57,893 bases of DNA from IMG/VR virus record IMGVR_UViG_3300025168_000100, positions 1-57,893 of that record. One strand, 5' to 3'. Source of the DNA: a virus. Positions within the stretch are counted from its first letter, which is position 1. Each line of letters opens with the position of its first letter. The translations under genes were made by a program, and so were the position numbers. Shown here in pieces: positions 52,036 to 57,893 of this stretch. The notes below the pieces were generated by a model. The model worked only from the letters and a program-made list of their open reading frames with translations, made no database searches and was not told where the DNA came from.

Positions 52036-53639
52036 GACGTAAGGGTATTTGCGGTAGCGTCTTCTACTGAACGAGCCATAGTGATGATAGCATTGGTAGA
52101 AAGTATAGTAGAAGCTACACTCACTGCATTCTCAAGAGCGCTACGTGTAACTTTGAGCGGGTCTATAACCCCCATCTTATACATATCACCGAACTCATTG
52201 GTCTTTATATTGTACCCTTCGTCATAACCTTTTGATGCATCAAGGCCAAACTCAGCTATCCCTGCGTTGTCAAGAATCTGTTGAAGAGGAGCGCGAAGCG
52301 CGACGCGCAGAATTTTTTGCGCTATCGTTCCGTCCTCTTTAATTTTCTCTGACTCGTTATATAAAGCTATGCCTCCACCGGGGAGTATACCTTCTTCAAG
52401 GGCTGAACGTACAGCACACACCGCATCGTCAATCCTATCGTAAAGCTCTTTCTGCTCAAGGTCTGTATTGCCCCCTGCGTATATCACACCTATGCCGCCT
52501 GTCAGCGAAGCTATGCGTGACAGTATAAACTCACGGTCACCCTTCTTCTCTGTAATCTTAATAGCGTCATGGAGTTGTTTTACTCTCTCGTCAATAGCTT
52601 CTTGGTTCTCACTTATGTCATCCTTCAGGATAACAGAAGAGTCTTTACCTACGATAACTTTCTCAGCATGGCCTAGGTCAGAAGGCGTCATATGTGTAAG
52701 GTCATCGCCTGTCTTCTGTGAGAAATATGTCGCCCCTACACTAAGAGCTATATCGTTCATCAGCTCATGCTGACGGTATCCGAAGCTTGGAGGAGAGATG
52801 ATACATATCTTCACATCGCGCTTCATCACGTTAGCCGCTATGGTGTTCACTACGTTCTGTGAGCAGGGAGCTATAATAAGTAACTTCTTATTGTCAGCGA
52901 TGATAGGCTTAAGGACATTCTCTAGCTGTAGGATATTTGATATCTCAGCGTCAGACACAAGGATATAGGTATCCTCGAAGATACACTCGTCGCGCTTATG
53001 GTCATTAATAAAGAGTGGAGACATATACCCTCTATCAGCCTTTAAGCCATGAGTAGTCTCATAGTATGTCTCACTGTTCATAGAGCGGTCTACCGTTACT
53101 ATGCCTGTAGTACCTACCTCTTTATATATCTTAGATATGATGTCACCGATTTTCGTATCGTTGTTAGCGGAGATGGTAGCTACATCTTTTAATCTCCCCT
53201 TCGTTACTGCACGAGAGTGCTTCTTTAAAGAAGCCACAACCTTGTCAGTCTCTGACATAAGGTCACGCAGTATGTCAGTTTTTTGAGCGTTGTCCTCTAT
53301 CATGTGCATACCCGCACGTACAAGTGCACGTGTTAAGACAATAGATGTAGTAGTCCCATCACCTGCTGAGGTAGCTGTACGCTCGGCGGCCTCCTTCATC
53401 ATACGAACCGCAAGGTTCTCTGTAGGGTCTATAAGGTCAACAGCTTTAGCTACTGTCACACCGTCCTTAGTTACTGTGATACCGTGAGTGTGGTGGGGCG
53501 ATTCAATTAAGACTGTCTGACCTGCCGGGCCTAGTGTGCTGCTTACAGCATTAGCTATAGTCTCAATTCCGTTTACGAGTTTAGCTCGAGCTGCCTCGTT
53601 GAACTCCAATCTCTTTGGAGTGATTCCTGATTCCTGCAT
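52032..53639 (-). CDS. groL: Chaperonin GroEL
   Basis: A 535-aa chaperonin with all ATPase elements: TLGPAG (35-40), TKDGVTVAK with catalytic Asp 59, AGDGTTT (92-98), IDDAVCAVR with Asp 405 and LPGGG (419-423). No Gly-Gly-Met tail; the C-terminus is ANTLTS. The apical domain is divergent, which suggests altered substrate choice, perhaps for phage capsid or tail proteins. A TATCTTTG box at 53660-53667 supports its own promoter (leader about 20 nt). Confidence 0.95.
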   Translation of the reverse strand: MQESGITPKRLEFNEAARAKLVNGIETIANAVSSTLGPAGQTVLIESPHHTHGITVTKDGVTVAKAVDLIDPTENLAVRMMKEAAERTATSAGDGTTTSIVLTRALVRAGMHMIEDNAQKTDILRDLMSETDKVVASLKKHSRAVTKGRLKDVATISANNDTKIGDIISKIYKEVGTTGIVTVDRSMNSETYYETTHGLKADRGYMSPLFINDHKRDECIFEDTYILVSDAEISNILQLENVLKPIIADNKKLLIIAPCSQNVVNTIAANVMKRDVKICIISPPSFGYRQHELMNDIALSVGATYFSQKTGDDLTHMTPSDLGHAEKVIVGKDSSVILKDDISENQEAIDERVKQLHDAIKITEKKGDREFILSRIASLTGGIGVIYAGGNTDLEQKELYDRIDDAVCAVRSALEEGILPGGGIALYNESEKIKEDGTIAQKILRVALRAPLQQILDNAGIAEFGLDASKGYDEGYNIKTNEFGDMYKMGVIDPLKVTRSALENAVSVASTILSTNAIITMARSVEDATANTLTS

Positions 53640-53659
53640 TTGAGTAGATTGATTTGTTA

Positions 53660-53667
53660 CAAAGATA
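53660..53667 (-). promoter_or_regulatory. groEL-groES promoter -7 box TATCTTTG
   Basis: Exact TATCTTTG, about 20 bp before ATG 53639. No TTG at the usual -33 distance; TTG is present only 4 bp upstream of the box. Confidence 0.6.
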
Positions 53668-53684
53668 TAACAAATATCCTACCA

Positions 53685-53975
53685 CTAGTATTTACCCTGA
53701 CGACTTGACGGAGAGCTCTTCGTAGAACCTCCCTTGCCTGCCCATAGTTTTTTACACGACCAATACCTAGCCGTTAACTTACTCTTAGCTGTGCCACACT
53801 TATGCCTAGCCTTGAAAGACTTCCTCGCTGCAGCAGAGTAGTTATGCCCGTACCCCTTAGCTCCAAAGTGTATAAGCTTCTCCTTACCTCCTTCACATGC
53901 TTTCACCATCTTCTTCTTCCCCGCCCTATCGGAAGGAACAACACGGTTGCATTTCATCTTTGATTTGGTAGCCAT
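53685..53975 (-). CDS. Small Lys/Cys-rich virus-type protein (96 aa)
   Basis: MKCNRVVPSDRAGKKKMVKA, then KLIHFGAKGYGHNYSAAARK and KCGTAKSKLTARYWSCKKLW, followed by a Ser/Gly tail. This combination is, from memory, a small basic protein found in marine phages and large viruses. Cys spacing suggests zinc or disulfide structure. Role unknown; possibly a virion protein. Confidence 0.65.
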   Translation of the reverse strand: MATKSKMKCNRVVPSDRAGKKKMVKACEGGKEKLIHFGAKGYGHNYSAAARKSFKARHKCGTAKSKLTARYWSCKKLWAGKGGSTKSSPSSRQGKY

Positions 53976-53985
53976 CCACTATAAA

Positions 53986-54267
53986 TTATTGCCTATTTTT
54001 TTTAGCTCGCTTCCTCATTGCAGAAGTTTTCACAGTACCTCCGTAAGTAGTGCCTCCTGCGTCAGGCCCTAACCCCCGAATAATAGGGTATATACCTGTC
54101 TCACCTTTATCTCTTCTCTCCATTCTATCCTGCTGCTTCACGGTTTTTCGCATCTTCCTCATACCTTTCTTTTCCTTACCCTCCTTCAGAGCCTCTTGAG
54201 CTTTAGCGTAAGTTTTTTTTTGGCGCTTTTCTAAACGAGTTTCACCATCTTTCTTTTTTTTTGCCAT
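53986..54267 (-). CDS. Small Lys/Arg/Glu-rich protein (93 aa)
   Basis: Mixed-charge N-terminal helices (KRQKKTYAKAQEALKEGKEK, KGMRKMRKTVKQQDRM) and a Gly-rich C-terminus with GGTTYGGTVK. Start M54267 is set by the -7 box TATATTTG at 54272-54279, which would make it leaderless. Probably a virion- or DNA-binding basic protein. Confidence 0.6.
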   Translation of the reverse strand: MAKKKKDGETRLEKRQKKTYAKAQEALKEGKEKKGMRKMRKTVKQQDRMERRDKGETGIYPIIRGLGPDAGGTTYGGTVKTSAMRKRAKKNRQ

Positions 54268-54271
54268 GACC

Positions 54272-54279
54272 CAAATATA
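54272..54279 (-). promoter_or_regulatory. Late promoter -7 box TATATTTG
   Basis: 5 bp before ATG 54267, so the mRNA would begin at or next to the start codon. Confidence 0.5.
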
Positions 54280-54286
54280 CGACACA

Positions 54287-54544
54287 TTATCTTTTGGTAT
54301 ATTTCTTAGTTACCTTTCCTGCCTTGGTATTTGCCACTACAGTCTTGCCTTTCCTTCCCGCTCTCTTCTTCTTACGCGCTGTCTTTGCTCGTTCAGCTTT
54401 CGTCATGGACTTAGCCTTAGCTAAAGGAAGACAACGGTCAGGATTCTTTTTATCCTTGCTCGTACCGCAAGCACCTTTGATAGAACCGTCAAGCCCTATG
54501 CGTACCCACTTCTCGTCTCTCCACTTCTTTAGCTCACCTGCCAT
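54287..54544 (-). CDS. Small basic protein, GACGTSKDKKNPDRCLP family (85 aa)
   Basis: RDEKWVRIGLDGSIKGACGT followed by SKDKKNPDRCLPLAKAKS, then a Lys/Arg-rich C-terminus (KKKRAGRKGKTV). The Cys pair and D-K-K-N-P-D-R-C-L-P motif occur in small proteins of phages and giant viruses as I recall. The basic tail suggests DNA or RNA binding. Confidence 0.65.
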   Translation of the reverse strand: MAGELKKWRDEKWVRIGLDGSIKGACGTSKDKKNPDRCLPLAKAKSMTKAERAKTARKKKRAGRKGKTVVANTKAGKVTKKYTKR

Positions 54545-54547
54545 AAG

Positions 54548-54667
54548 TTACTTCTTGTTATTTAAAGACTTAAGCATCTTGTCAATTTTAGCTGCTTGAC
54601 CTTTATGCATAGCTGAAGCTTTTTTTAGTTCTGCCGAAATTGTTTTTAATTTTTTCTTATCTATCAT
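54548..54667 (-). CDS. 39-aa helical basic peptide
   Basis: MIDKKKLKTISAELKKASAM plus a second helix IDKMLKSLNN. Packed between basic-protein genes, 3 bp from the next. Coding is likely but unproven. Confidence 0.5.
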   Translation of the reverse strand: MIDKKKLKTISAELKKASAMHKGQAAKIDKMLKSLNNKK

Positions 54668-54673
54668 AATTTT

Positions 54674-54832
54674 TTACCTTTTAGATTTCTTAGCGTAGTT
54701 AGGGTCTTTGCAATATTTACTCGCAGCCATATTCGCATAAGCTGAAGGATACGTATCAAACGTACGCTTTGCCCAAGCAATGCCTGCTGCACATATCTTG
54801 TTCCCTTTTTTTTTAGTTCTTCCCTTAGCCAT
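54674..54832 (-). CDS. Small basic protein (52 aa)
   Basis: MAKGRTKKKGNKICAAGIAW, then a helix and KYCKDPNYAKKSKR. The A-K-G-R-T-K-K-K start is typical of small basic phage proteins near lysis genes. Its ATG overlaps the stop of the next gene (TTA/CAT at 54830-54834). Confidence 0.6.
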   Translation of the reverse strand: MAKGRTKKKGNKICAAGIAWAKRTFDTYPSAYANMAASKYCKDPNYAKKSKR

Positions 54833-55431
54833 TACAACAAGTCACTTTCATTTATTAAAGTATATGTGAAACAATTTTTCCATATGTCTTTTGAATGCTC
54901 ACACGTACGTATAAACTTATTGTACGAAGATACGTTTTTAAATACTTGGCATCCCGCGCTCCATTTGTTTACCTGACTACTCTCTGTGCGAGGATTACTC
55001 CTATGAATGTTTATCCCAAACAATCCTTTATCAAGAGTCTCAGGATTCATATCTAATGTGTTGTCTGTGTCGTTATCTCTATATACCTCCACGTCTAGCT
55101 TTTGAACGAGAGCAAGATACTCACCTCTATGGAAACCCAATTGATAAGCACCCCTATACTGATTGCACTTAAGTATAGCACAACCTTTTTTACTCATAGG
55201 GTTCTTTAACCAATGAGTACCCGCATCCGTCGTAATAGCAAACTCATTAACCTGCCACTCATCATTAACTTTATAAATACATAAAAGCGTATCGTCAAAC
55301 TTGTTCGCCTCCCGACTAGAAGAACGAACCCCTATGATGTTTAAGTTGTAATCACCACGAGTGAAAAAAGAATAACCCTTGCTCTCAATAACACTCTTTA
55401 TCTTATCTACTATTATTTTATTTTTTAGCAT
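54832..55431 (-). CDS. L,D-transpeptidase-like endolysin candidate (199 aa)
   Basis: Residues 137-161 contain GLFGINIHRSNP then VNKWSAGCQVFKN, the H...S-x-G-C pattern (His 143, Ser 158, Cys 161) of YkuD-like L,D-transpeptidase/peptidase domains. The rest is beta-rich with EFAITTDAGTHWL, without a signal peptide. Start ATG 55431 is preferred: the -7 box TATATTTG (55436-55443) puts the transcription start right at it, so the message is probably leaderless. Expected role: cleave peptidoglycan crosslinks at lysis, with the holin-like protein. Confidence 0.65.
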   Translation of the reverse strand: MLKNKIIVDKIKSVIESKGYSFFTRGDYNLNIIGVRSSSREANKFDDTLLCIYKVNDEWQVNEFAITTDAGTHWLKNPMSKKGCAILKCNQYRGAYQLGFHRGEYLALVQKLDVEVYRDNDTDNTLDMNPETLDKGLFGINIHRSNPRTESSQVNKWSAGCQVFKNVSSYNKFIRTCEHSKDIWKNCFTYTLINESDLL

Positions 55432-55435
55432 AGAG

Positions 55436-55443
55436 CAAATATA
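55436..55443 (-). promoter_or_regulatory. Late promoter -7 box TATATTTG
   Basis: 5 bp before ATG 55431. No TTG at -33; the upstream minus-strand sequence has CTTG-like but out of spacing. Confidence 0.5.
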
Positions 55444-55479
55444 CACTACCCTAACCGTGCTTGTTTAGAGTACCCCATA

Positions 55480-55497
55480 TAGTAGTAGTAGTAGTAG
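55480..55497. repeat. (TAG)6 microsatellite
   Basis: Six perfect TAG units; a (TAG)4 run occurs at 7219-7230 in the primase promoter spacer. Confidence 0.9.
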
Positions 55498-55590
55498 TGA
55501 GTAGATATATTTTTTATTGGTGGAGAAATAGAACTATTTTTTAACATTTTGAGCATCTCTCTAAAAATCAATAAGTTATAAATTAAGAAT

Positions 55591-55629
55591 CAACACAACT
55601 TAACATAAAACCAACATCACCTTAACATA
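55591..55629. repeat. Iteron-like direct repeats
   Basis: Two copies of CAACAYMACYTTAACATA with a 4-bp spacer. AACA/TTAACA motifs also flank the primase promoter. Confidence 0.5.
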
Positions 55630-55640
55630 TATAAAGCAAA

Positions 55641-55658
55641 AGAGGGCCTAAGCCCTCT
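55641..55658 (-). terminator. Leftward Rho-independent terminator
   Basis: AGAGGGC/GCCCTCT (7 bp) with loop CTAA, followed on the minus strand by TTTGCTTT. Ends the short transcript of the two small genes at 55688-56007. Confidence 0.75.
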
Positions 55659-55687
55659 CCTGTCTTTTAATCAACAAGGGGTCAATC

Positions 55688-55867
55688 CTACCCCATGAAG
55701 TCTTTCATGTCTCTCTCTCGCATGTTAGCAAGAACATTTCCCGCGGCAATCATCTCAACCTTCTCGGCTGTACGCTGTGCCTTTCTTATAGCACATGCTC
55801 TCTGTATTCCCGTAGTACCCGGAGACATATCAGGACGCTGCCATCCAAACTTATCCATGTTTTCCAT
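55688..55867 (-). CDS. Small basic helical protein (59 aa)
   Basis: MENMDKFGWQRPDMSPGTTG, then RACAIRKAQRTAEKVEMIAA. Helical, mildly basic, no known family. Downstream of the gene at 55873 on the same strand, with a terminator after its stop. Confidence 0.6.
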   Translation of the reverse strand: MENMDKFGWQRPDMSPGTTGIQRACAIRKAQRTAEKVEMIAAGNVLANMRERDMKDFMG

Positions 55868-55872
55868 GTTTC

Positions 55873-56007
55873 CTATTTTTTAAAGTGTACACTAATTAGT
55901 CCTAAGTACAAAATCAACTCATAATAGTCCGCAACTTCCTCCGGTCCGTAATAAGAGAAGCCTAATGCAAAGCCTATATGAATTCTGTTCTGTATCTCGA
56001 TGAACAT
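55873..56007 (-). CDS. Small conserved protein (44 aa)
   Basis: MFIEIQNRIHIGFALGFSYY, then a Tyr/Glu segment and LGLISVHFKK. The pattern F-I-x-I-Q-N-x-x-x-I-G-F-x-x-G ... L-G-L is familiar from small Bacteroidota phage proteins. It has its own TATCTTTG box at 56013-56020, only about 6 bp from the ATG, so translation is predicted to be leaderless. Confidence 0.6.
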   Translation of the reverse strand: MFIEIQNRIHIGFALGFSYYGPEEVADYYELILYLGLISVHFKK

Positions 56008-56012
56008 TCCAT

Positions 56013-56020
56013 CAAAGATA
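56013..56020 (-). promoter_or_regulatory. Late promoter -7 box TATCTTTG
   Basis: Transcription start predicted near 56009, within 2-3 bases of ATG 56007. No -33 TTG. Confidence 0.6.
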
Positions 56021-56393
56021 CAAAATATATATTAGATATATAGACTGTTTGGGTTCCCTATGGATATACGTGACGACTGCAAGTTTGGAAACCGAAAAAA
56101 AAATCGAGGGGGGGGTGCTCTTTTCAGTCGGGCGGGGTGGATTGTTTGGCGTTTTTCTGTGGCGCTACTCCCTAGCGTAGCCCCTTGCGCCCTTGCCCCG
56201 TGACGGTGCGCCCTGTGTCCCTCCATGCGCCCCTAGTTCACCCGTTGAACCTTCCTCCGCTCCCGTTATCCCGTCAGAGAGTAAGAAGGGAAGGGTAGCC
56301 CCTGCACCCCTTGTAACCCCTCTAAACATTGGGCAGGGATTGCGAGCCCCTTATTTAGAATGATTATTGATAACAAAAATACTTGCCTACAAT
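56021..56393. other. C/G-rich non-coding island between divergent operons
   Basis: Between the leftward gene (start 56007) and the rightward promoter at 56394. An A/T-rich part (56021-56050) is followed by about 260 bp unusually rich in G and C tracts (G8 at 56108-56115, many CCCC) in an A/T-rich genome. It contains the pentaloop hairpin at 56236-56250 and a small hairpin CGCTA/TAGCG near 56163-56177. The antisense ORF here is not credible. Candidate origin, packaging site or structured non-coding RNA. Confidence 0.5.
56236..56250 (+). promoter_or_regulatory. Pentaloop hairpin 3 (loop CCCGT)
   Basis: GTTCA/TGAAC stem, 5-nt loop, inside the C-rich non-coding island; loop base differs from the CCGAC/CCGAG/CCAAG types. 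Confidence 0.5.
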
Positions 56394-56425
56394 TTGGAGA
56401 TAGACAAAAGATGTACTTATATTGC
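56394..56425 (+). promoter_or_regulatory. Early promoter TTG-N21-TATATTGC
   Basis: TTG 56394-56396, 21 bp, TATATTGC 56418-56425, then ACCATCATTAAACAA, nearly the same as at 2894-2925. It starts the early operon beginning at 56454. Confidence 0.65.
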
Positions 56426-56453
56426 ACCATCATTAAACAAAAACAAAGTAAAA

Positions 56454-56792
56454 ATGAGCAACTATAGCGAACTAAAAAACAGATTTTCAAGAGAGCAACT
56501 AGCACTGTGTGAGGTAATCAGACGTAACAGACAGGAATCCCTAAAGGTGGATAATATATTTATCTCAGGCGGTTCAATCTCGAAAGTATGCCTGCGAATT
56601 AACGCAACGCTTATCATCGAATTAACTGATATCGAGGCACAAACCCAAGCGGACAACTATATTAACGCAGTCCTTGAAGATGATTTTGCACTAGAGAACA
56701 CTTTTAGCATCTTGAAGGATTACGATTTTGGCGGTGATGGCGCAGACCTGAGCAGAATACAAATCAAGTCTTTCGAGTACCTTAAGGACTAG
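56454..56792 (+). CDS. Unknown early protein (112 aa)
   Basis: Helical N-terminus ELKNRFSREQLALCEVIRRN and a beta-rich centre (VCLRINATLIIELTDIE). No known family. ATG 56454 fits the promoter; an in-frame TTG at 56367 lies before the promoter. The TAG stop abuts the pentaloop hairpin at 56792. Confidence 0.7.
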   Translation: MSNYSELKNRFSREQLALCEVIRRNRQESLKVDNIFISGGSISKVCLRINATLIIELTDIEAQTQADNYINAVLEDDFALENTFSILKDYDFGGDGADLSRIQIKSFEYLKD

Positions 56793-56806
56793 TTCACCGA
56801 CTGAAC
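56792..56806 (+). promoter_or_regulatory. Pentaloop hairpin 4 (loop CCGAC)
   Basis: GTTCA/TGAAC stem with loop CCGAC, beginning at the last base of the upstream stop codon and 4 bp before minihelix element C. Confidence 0.6.
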
Positions 56807-56810
56807 CACA

Positions 56811-56857
56811 AGCGGAGGTAGTGCGTGCCTCGTACGGATTCGCTCCCGTGCTCCGCT
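56811..56857 (+). ncRNA. tRNA-minihelix-like RNA element C
   Basis: AGCGGAG (56811-56817) pairs perfectly with CTCCGCT (56851-56857). A 5-bp T-arm-like stem (56833-56837/56846-56850) with an 8-nt loop ATTCGCTC stacks directly on it; 15 nt replace the D and anticodon arms. It shares AGTGCG and CCTCG with element D. Located between two early genes. Confidence 0.5.
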
Positions 56858-56884
56858 CAAATTATTAACCTAAAAATTTCAATT

Positions 56885-57184
56885 ATGAATCAATCAATTA
56901 AAGCCGAATTAATCGAGCACATCAACGAGTTTGATGGAGAGTCAAAAAACCACTTCACTATGTTCAATGAAGACTATTATATTATTGGCTATTATCAAGC
57001 CGAGCAATGGTTGAAGCGTCATAATATCGGAGAGCTTGAAGCGGTTGCAATATGCAACGAGTACGAGCGTGAGCATTTTGGAGAGGTGCAGAGTACGTTT
57101 GAGGATGCGGAAAAGCTAGTTAATCATCTAGTTTATTGGTTTGGTCAAGACCTTTGCAACGAATTAGAGATACCCAATGAATAA
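56885..57184 (+). CDS. Unknown early protein (99 aa)
   Basis: An acidic 99-aa protein (NHFTMFNEDYYIIGYYQAEQ, LEAVAICNEYEREHFGEVQS) resembling small phage-borne DUF-type proteins of Bacteroidota; no motif certain. Start ATG 56885 lies 28 nt after element C; a GTG at 56825 lies within the element and is unlikely. Confidence 0.7.
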   Translation: MNQSIKAELIEHINEFDGESKNHFTMFNEDYYIIGYYQAEQWLKRHNIGELEAVAICNEYEREHFGEVQSTFEDAEKLVNHLVYWFGQDLCNELEIPNE

Positions 57185-57269
57185 GGATAGCCACACGATG
57201 AGCAACGGCGATTTACTCGCCTTGCTTCTGTTCATCCCCTTGTTACTTTTATGCTGCTGCATTTGGTAA
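57177..57269 (+). CDS. 30-aa membrane peptide with CCC
   Basis: MNKDSHTMSNGDLLALLLFI then LLLLCCCIW. One hydrophobic helix with three consecutive Cys, possibly palmitoylated or metal-bound. ATG overlaps the upstream stop region; its 3' end holds the TTG of the next promoter. Confidence 0.5.
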   Translation: MNKDSHTMSNGDLLALLLFIPLLLLCCCIW

Positions 57270-57293
57270 TAGACAAAAGATAGACTATATTTG
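57263..57293 (+). promoter_or_regulatory. Early promoter TTG-N20-TATATTTG
   Basis: TTG 57263-57265 and a perfect TATATTTG at 57286-57293 are 20 bp apart. The transcript should begin about 57299, directly before minihelix element D. Best match to the Bacteroidota consensus in the window. Confidence 0.75.
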
Positions 57294-57304
57294 TACAAAC
57301 ATTA

Positions 57305-57352
57305 AGCGGTGGGAGTGCGCCCCCTCGCAAAGATTCGCCCCTTTGCACCGCT
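57305..57352 (+). ncRNA. tRNA-minihelix-like RNA element D in mRNA leader
   Basis: AGCGGTG (57305-57311) pairs perfectly with CACCGCT (57346-57352). The T-arm-like stem 57328-57332/57341-57345 with loop ATTCGCCC (8 nt) is stacked directly on it; 16 nt fill the middle. It lies at the predicted 5' end of the mRNA, 48 nt before ATG 57400 and followed by a pentaloop hairpin, so it is probably a leader structure. Confidence 0.55.
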
Positions 57353-57367
57353 CTAAATTAAATCGGA

Positions 57368-57382
57368 GTTCACCAAGTGAAC
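57368..57382 (+). promoter_or_regulatory. Pentaloop hairpin 5 (loop CCAAG)
   Basis: GTTCA/TGAAC stem, loop CCAAG, 17 nt before ATG 57400, in the leader of the repeated early gene. Confidence 0.6.
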
Positions 57383-57399
57383 CCACAAAATAAAATCAT

Positions 57400-57893
57400 A
57401 TGAGCAATTTTTTACAATGCGATGAAGTTCTAAAAGGGCTGAACATCGAAGCGGTTAAAACCCTACAGAAGACCACTAACAAGAGTGAACGTGAAGTCTT
57501 TGACATGAAGATACAGCTATCAAAATTGATAGGTAAATCTATAGAGTGGTATAACTCACCCGAAGGAAAAGTACAACGTGAACTAAGCGAAATAACGTGG
57601 AACGTCTCAGACATGGCTAAGGAAGTTTACAATCTAGGTAAGACTCAACTATACACATACAACAAAGTATGTAAGGCGTTGAACGAAAACAAAGATATCC
57701 TTAAGGATTATACCACCTTTGTACGCAACGAAAAAAGAGCGGGTGAAAGTGAGGTGTATTCGCTTAATGGATTCATTAGATACGTTGCTGAAGAAACTGC
57801 GGCGCATAGTGACGATGATAAGCCCGAGATATTGATACGCTTTGCAATGGGCAAAGGCAAGGACGCCATAAAGTTCAGCGTGCTAGATAATAG
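57400..57893 (+). CDS. Second copy of the terminal early gene, 3'-partial
   Basis: MSNFLQCDEVLKGLNIEAVK and onward, aligned to the window-start copy from its first base. It supplies the true N-terminus. It differs from the left copy by two residues (Glu/Asp and Lys/Asn) across the overlap. Runs off the window end. Confidence 0.85.
   Translation, partial: MSNFLQCDEVLKGLNIEAVKTLQKTTNKSEREVFDMKIQLSKLIGKSIEWYNSPEGKVQRELSEITWNVSDMAKEVYNLGKTQLYTYNKVCKALNENKDILKDYTTFVRNEKRAGESEVYSLNGFIRYVAEETAAHSDDDKPEILIRFAMGKGKDAIKFSVLDN
57405..57893. repeat. Right copy of the diverged terminal redundancy
   Basis: Partner of bases 1-489; see that entry for the differences. Implies a unique length of about 57,404 bases if the ends close. 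Confidence 0.95.

Larger units (their letters stand above)
55444..55640. other. Non-coding gap with TAG microsatellite and iteron-like repeats
   Basis: About 200 bp between leftward genes: six TAG units (55480-55497), an A/T-rich stretch, then two imperfect 17-18-bp direct repeats (CAACACAACTTAACATA at 55591-55607 and CAACATCACCTTAACATA at 55612-55629). The same CAACA element recurs before the primase gene. Candidate origin or partition site. Confidence 0.45.

Noticed and set aside
55461-55513. Rightward promoter TTG...TATATTTT around the TAG repeats
   Set aside because: The spacer is about 41 bp, twice the usual length, and the next rightward gene is nearly 1 kb away.
56032-56226. 64-aa leftward ORF in the C/G-rich island
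   Set aside because: Low-complexity His/Arg/Pro-rich reading of a non-coding island, without promoter or family.
1-57893. CRISPR array or diversity-generating retroelement
   Set aside because: No regularly spaced repeats with unique spacers and no reverse transcriptase were found.

Overview
The window looks like an essentially complete genome of a tailed double-stranded DNA phage of a Bacteroidota host, probably a marine flavobacterium. The head and tail genes resemble the crAss-like and podovirus type: large terminase with a lambda-type P-loop, portal, scaffold, capsid, connectors, a stabilization-type tail protein and very large internal virion proteins. Three things point to the host. Promoters match the Bacteroidota consensus TTG-N20/21-TAnnTTTG. 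Ribosome-binding sites are essentially absent and leaders are A/T-rich. Secreted proteins look like Bacteroidota envelope proteins. The standard code is used and coding is very dense, with many ATGA and TAATG overlaps. The last 489 bases repeat the first 489 with 16 mismatches, almost all synonymous. The contig is therefore probably a circular or permuted genome of about 57.4 kb closed between two alleles, or it ends in two diverged copies of one gene.

Layout: (1) About 56.45-57.89 kb and 1-4.8 kb hold rightward early genes. Most are tiny and unknown, with recognisable DUF8033-like, phage ABA-sandwich-like and NMAD1/DUF1599-like members. The spaces between them hold promoters, a recurring CCRAS-type pentaloop hairpin and four tRNA-minihelix-like RNA elements. 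(2) 4.75-15.2 kb is the rightward replication and recombination module. It encodes two small proteins with DnaA domain IV-like helices, a Sak3/DUF1071-like annealing protein, a RecE-like nuclease, a protein with an SSB-type acidic tail, a VirE_N-type primase-helicase, a SET-domain protein overlapping a GAMT/RMT2-like methyltransferase, an SF2 helicase, a VRR-NUC nuclease, two further small putative nucleases and a metallophosphoesterase. (3) 15.2-43.2 kb is the leftward morphogenesis module. In transcription order it runs terminase, portal, scaffold, capsid, three small paralogous proteins, connectors, the 1832-aa stabilization/tail protein, a cupin-like protein and three internal/ejection-type proteins including one of 2268 aa. 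(4) 43.1-56.0 kb is a leftward late module with a GroES-like protein, fibre/LamG proteins, a holin-like protein, four envelope-directed proteins, a groEL-groES pair in reversed order, many small basic Lys-rich proteins and an L,D-transpeptidase-like lysis candidate. One winged-helix regulator is encoded on the opposite strand. (5) Non-coding DNA at about 55.4-56.45 kb contains iteron-like repeats, a TAG microsatellite and a C/G-rich island, and is the best candidate for a replication or packaging control region.

No DNA polymerase, RNA polymerase, integrase, CRISPR array or ordinary tRNA gene was recognised, so DNA synthesis and transcription probably rely on host enzymes. Early promoters carry a -33 TTG. 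Most late leftward promoters share an exact TATCTTTG -7 box without an obvious -33 element, and several sit so close to the start codon that the mRNAs should be leaderless. All family assignments rest on motifs read by eye; no database search was run.
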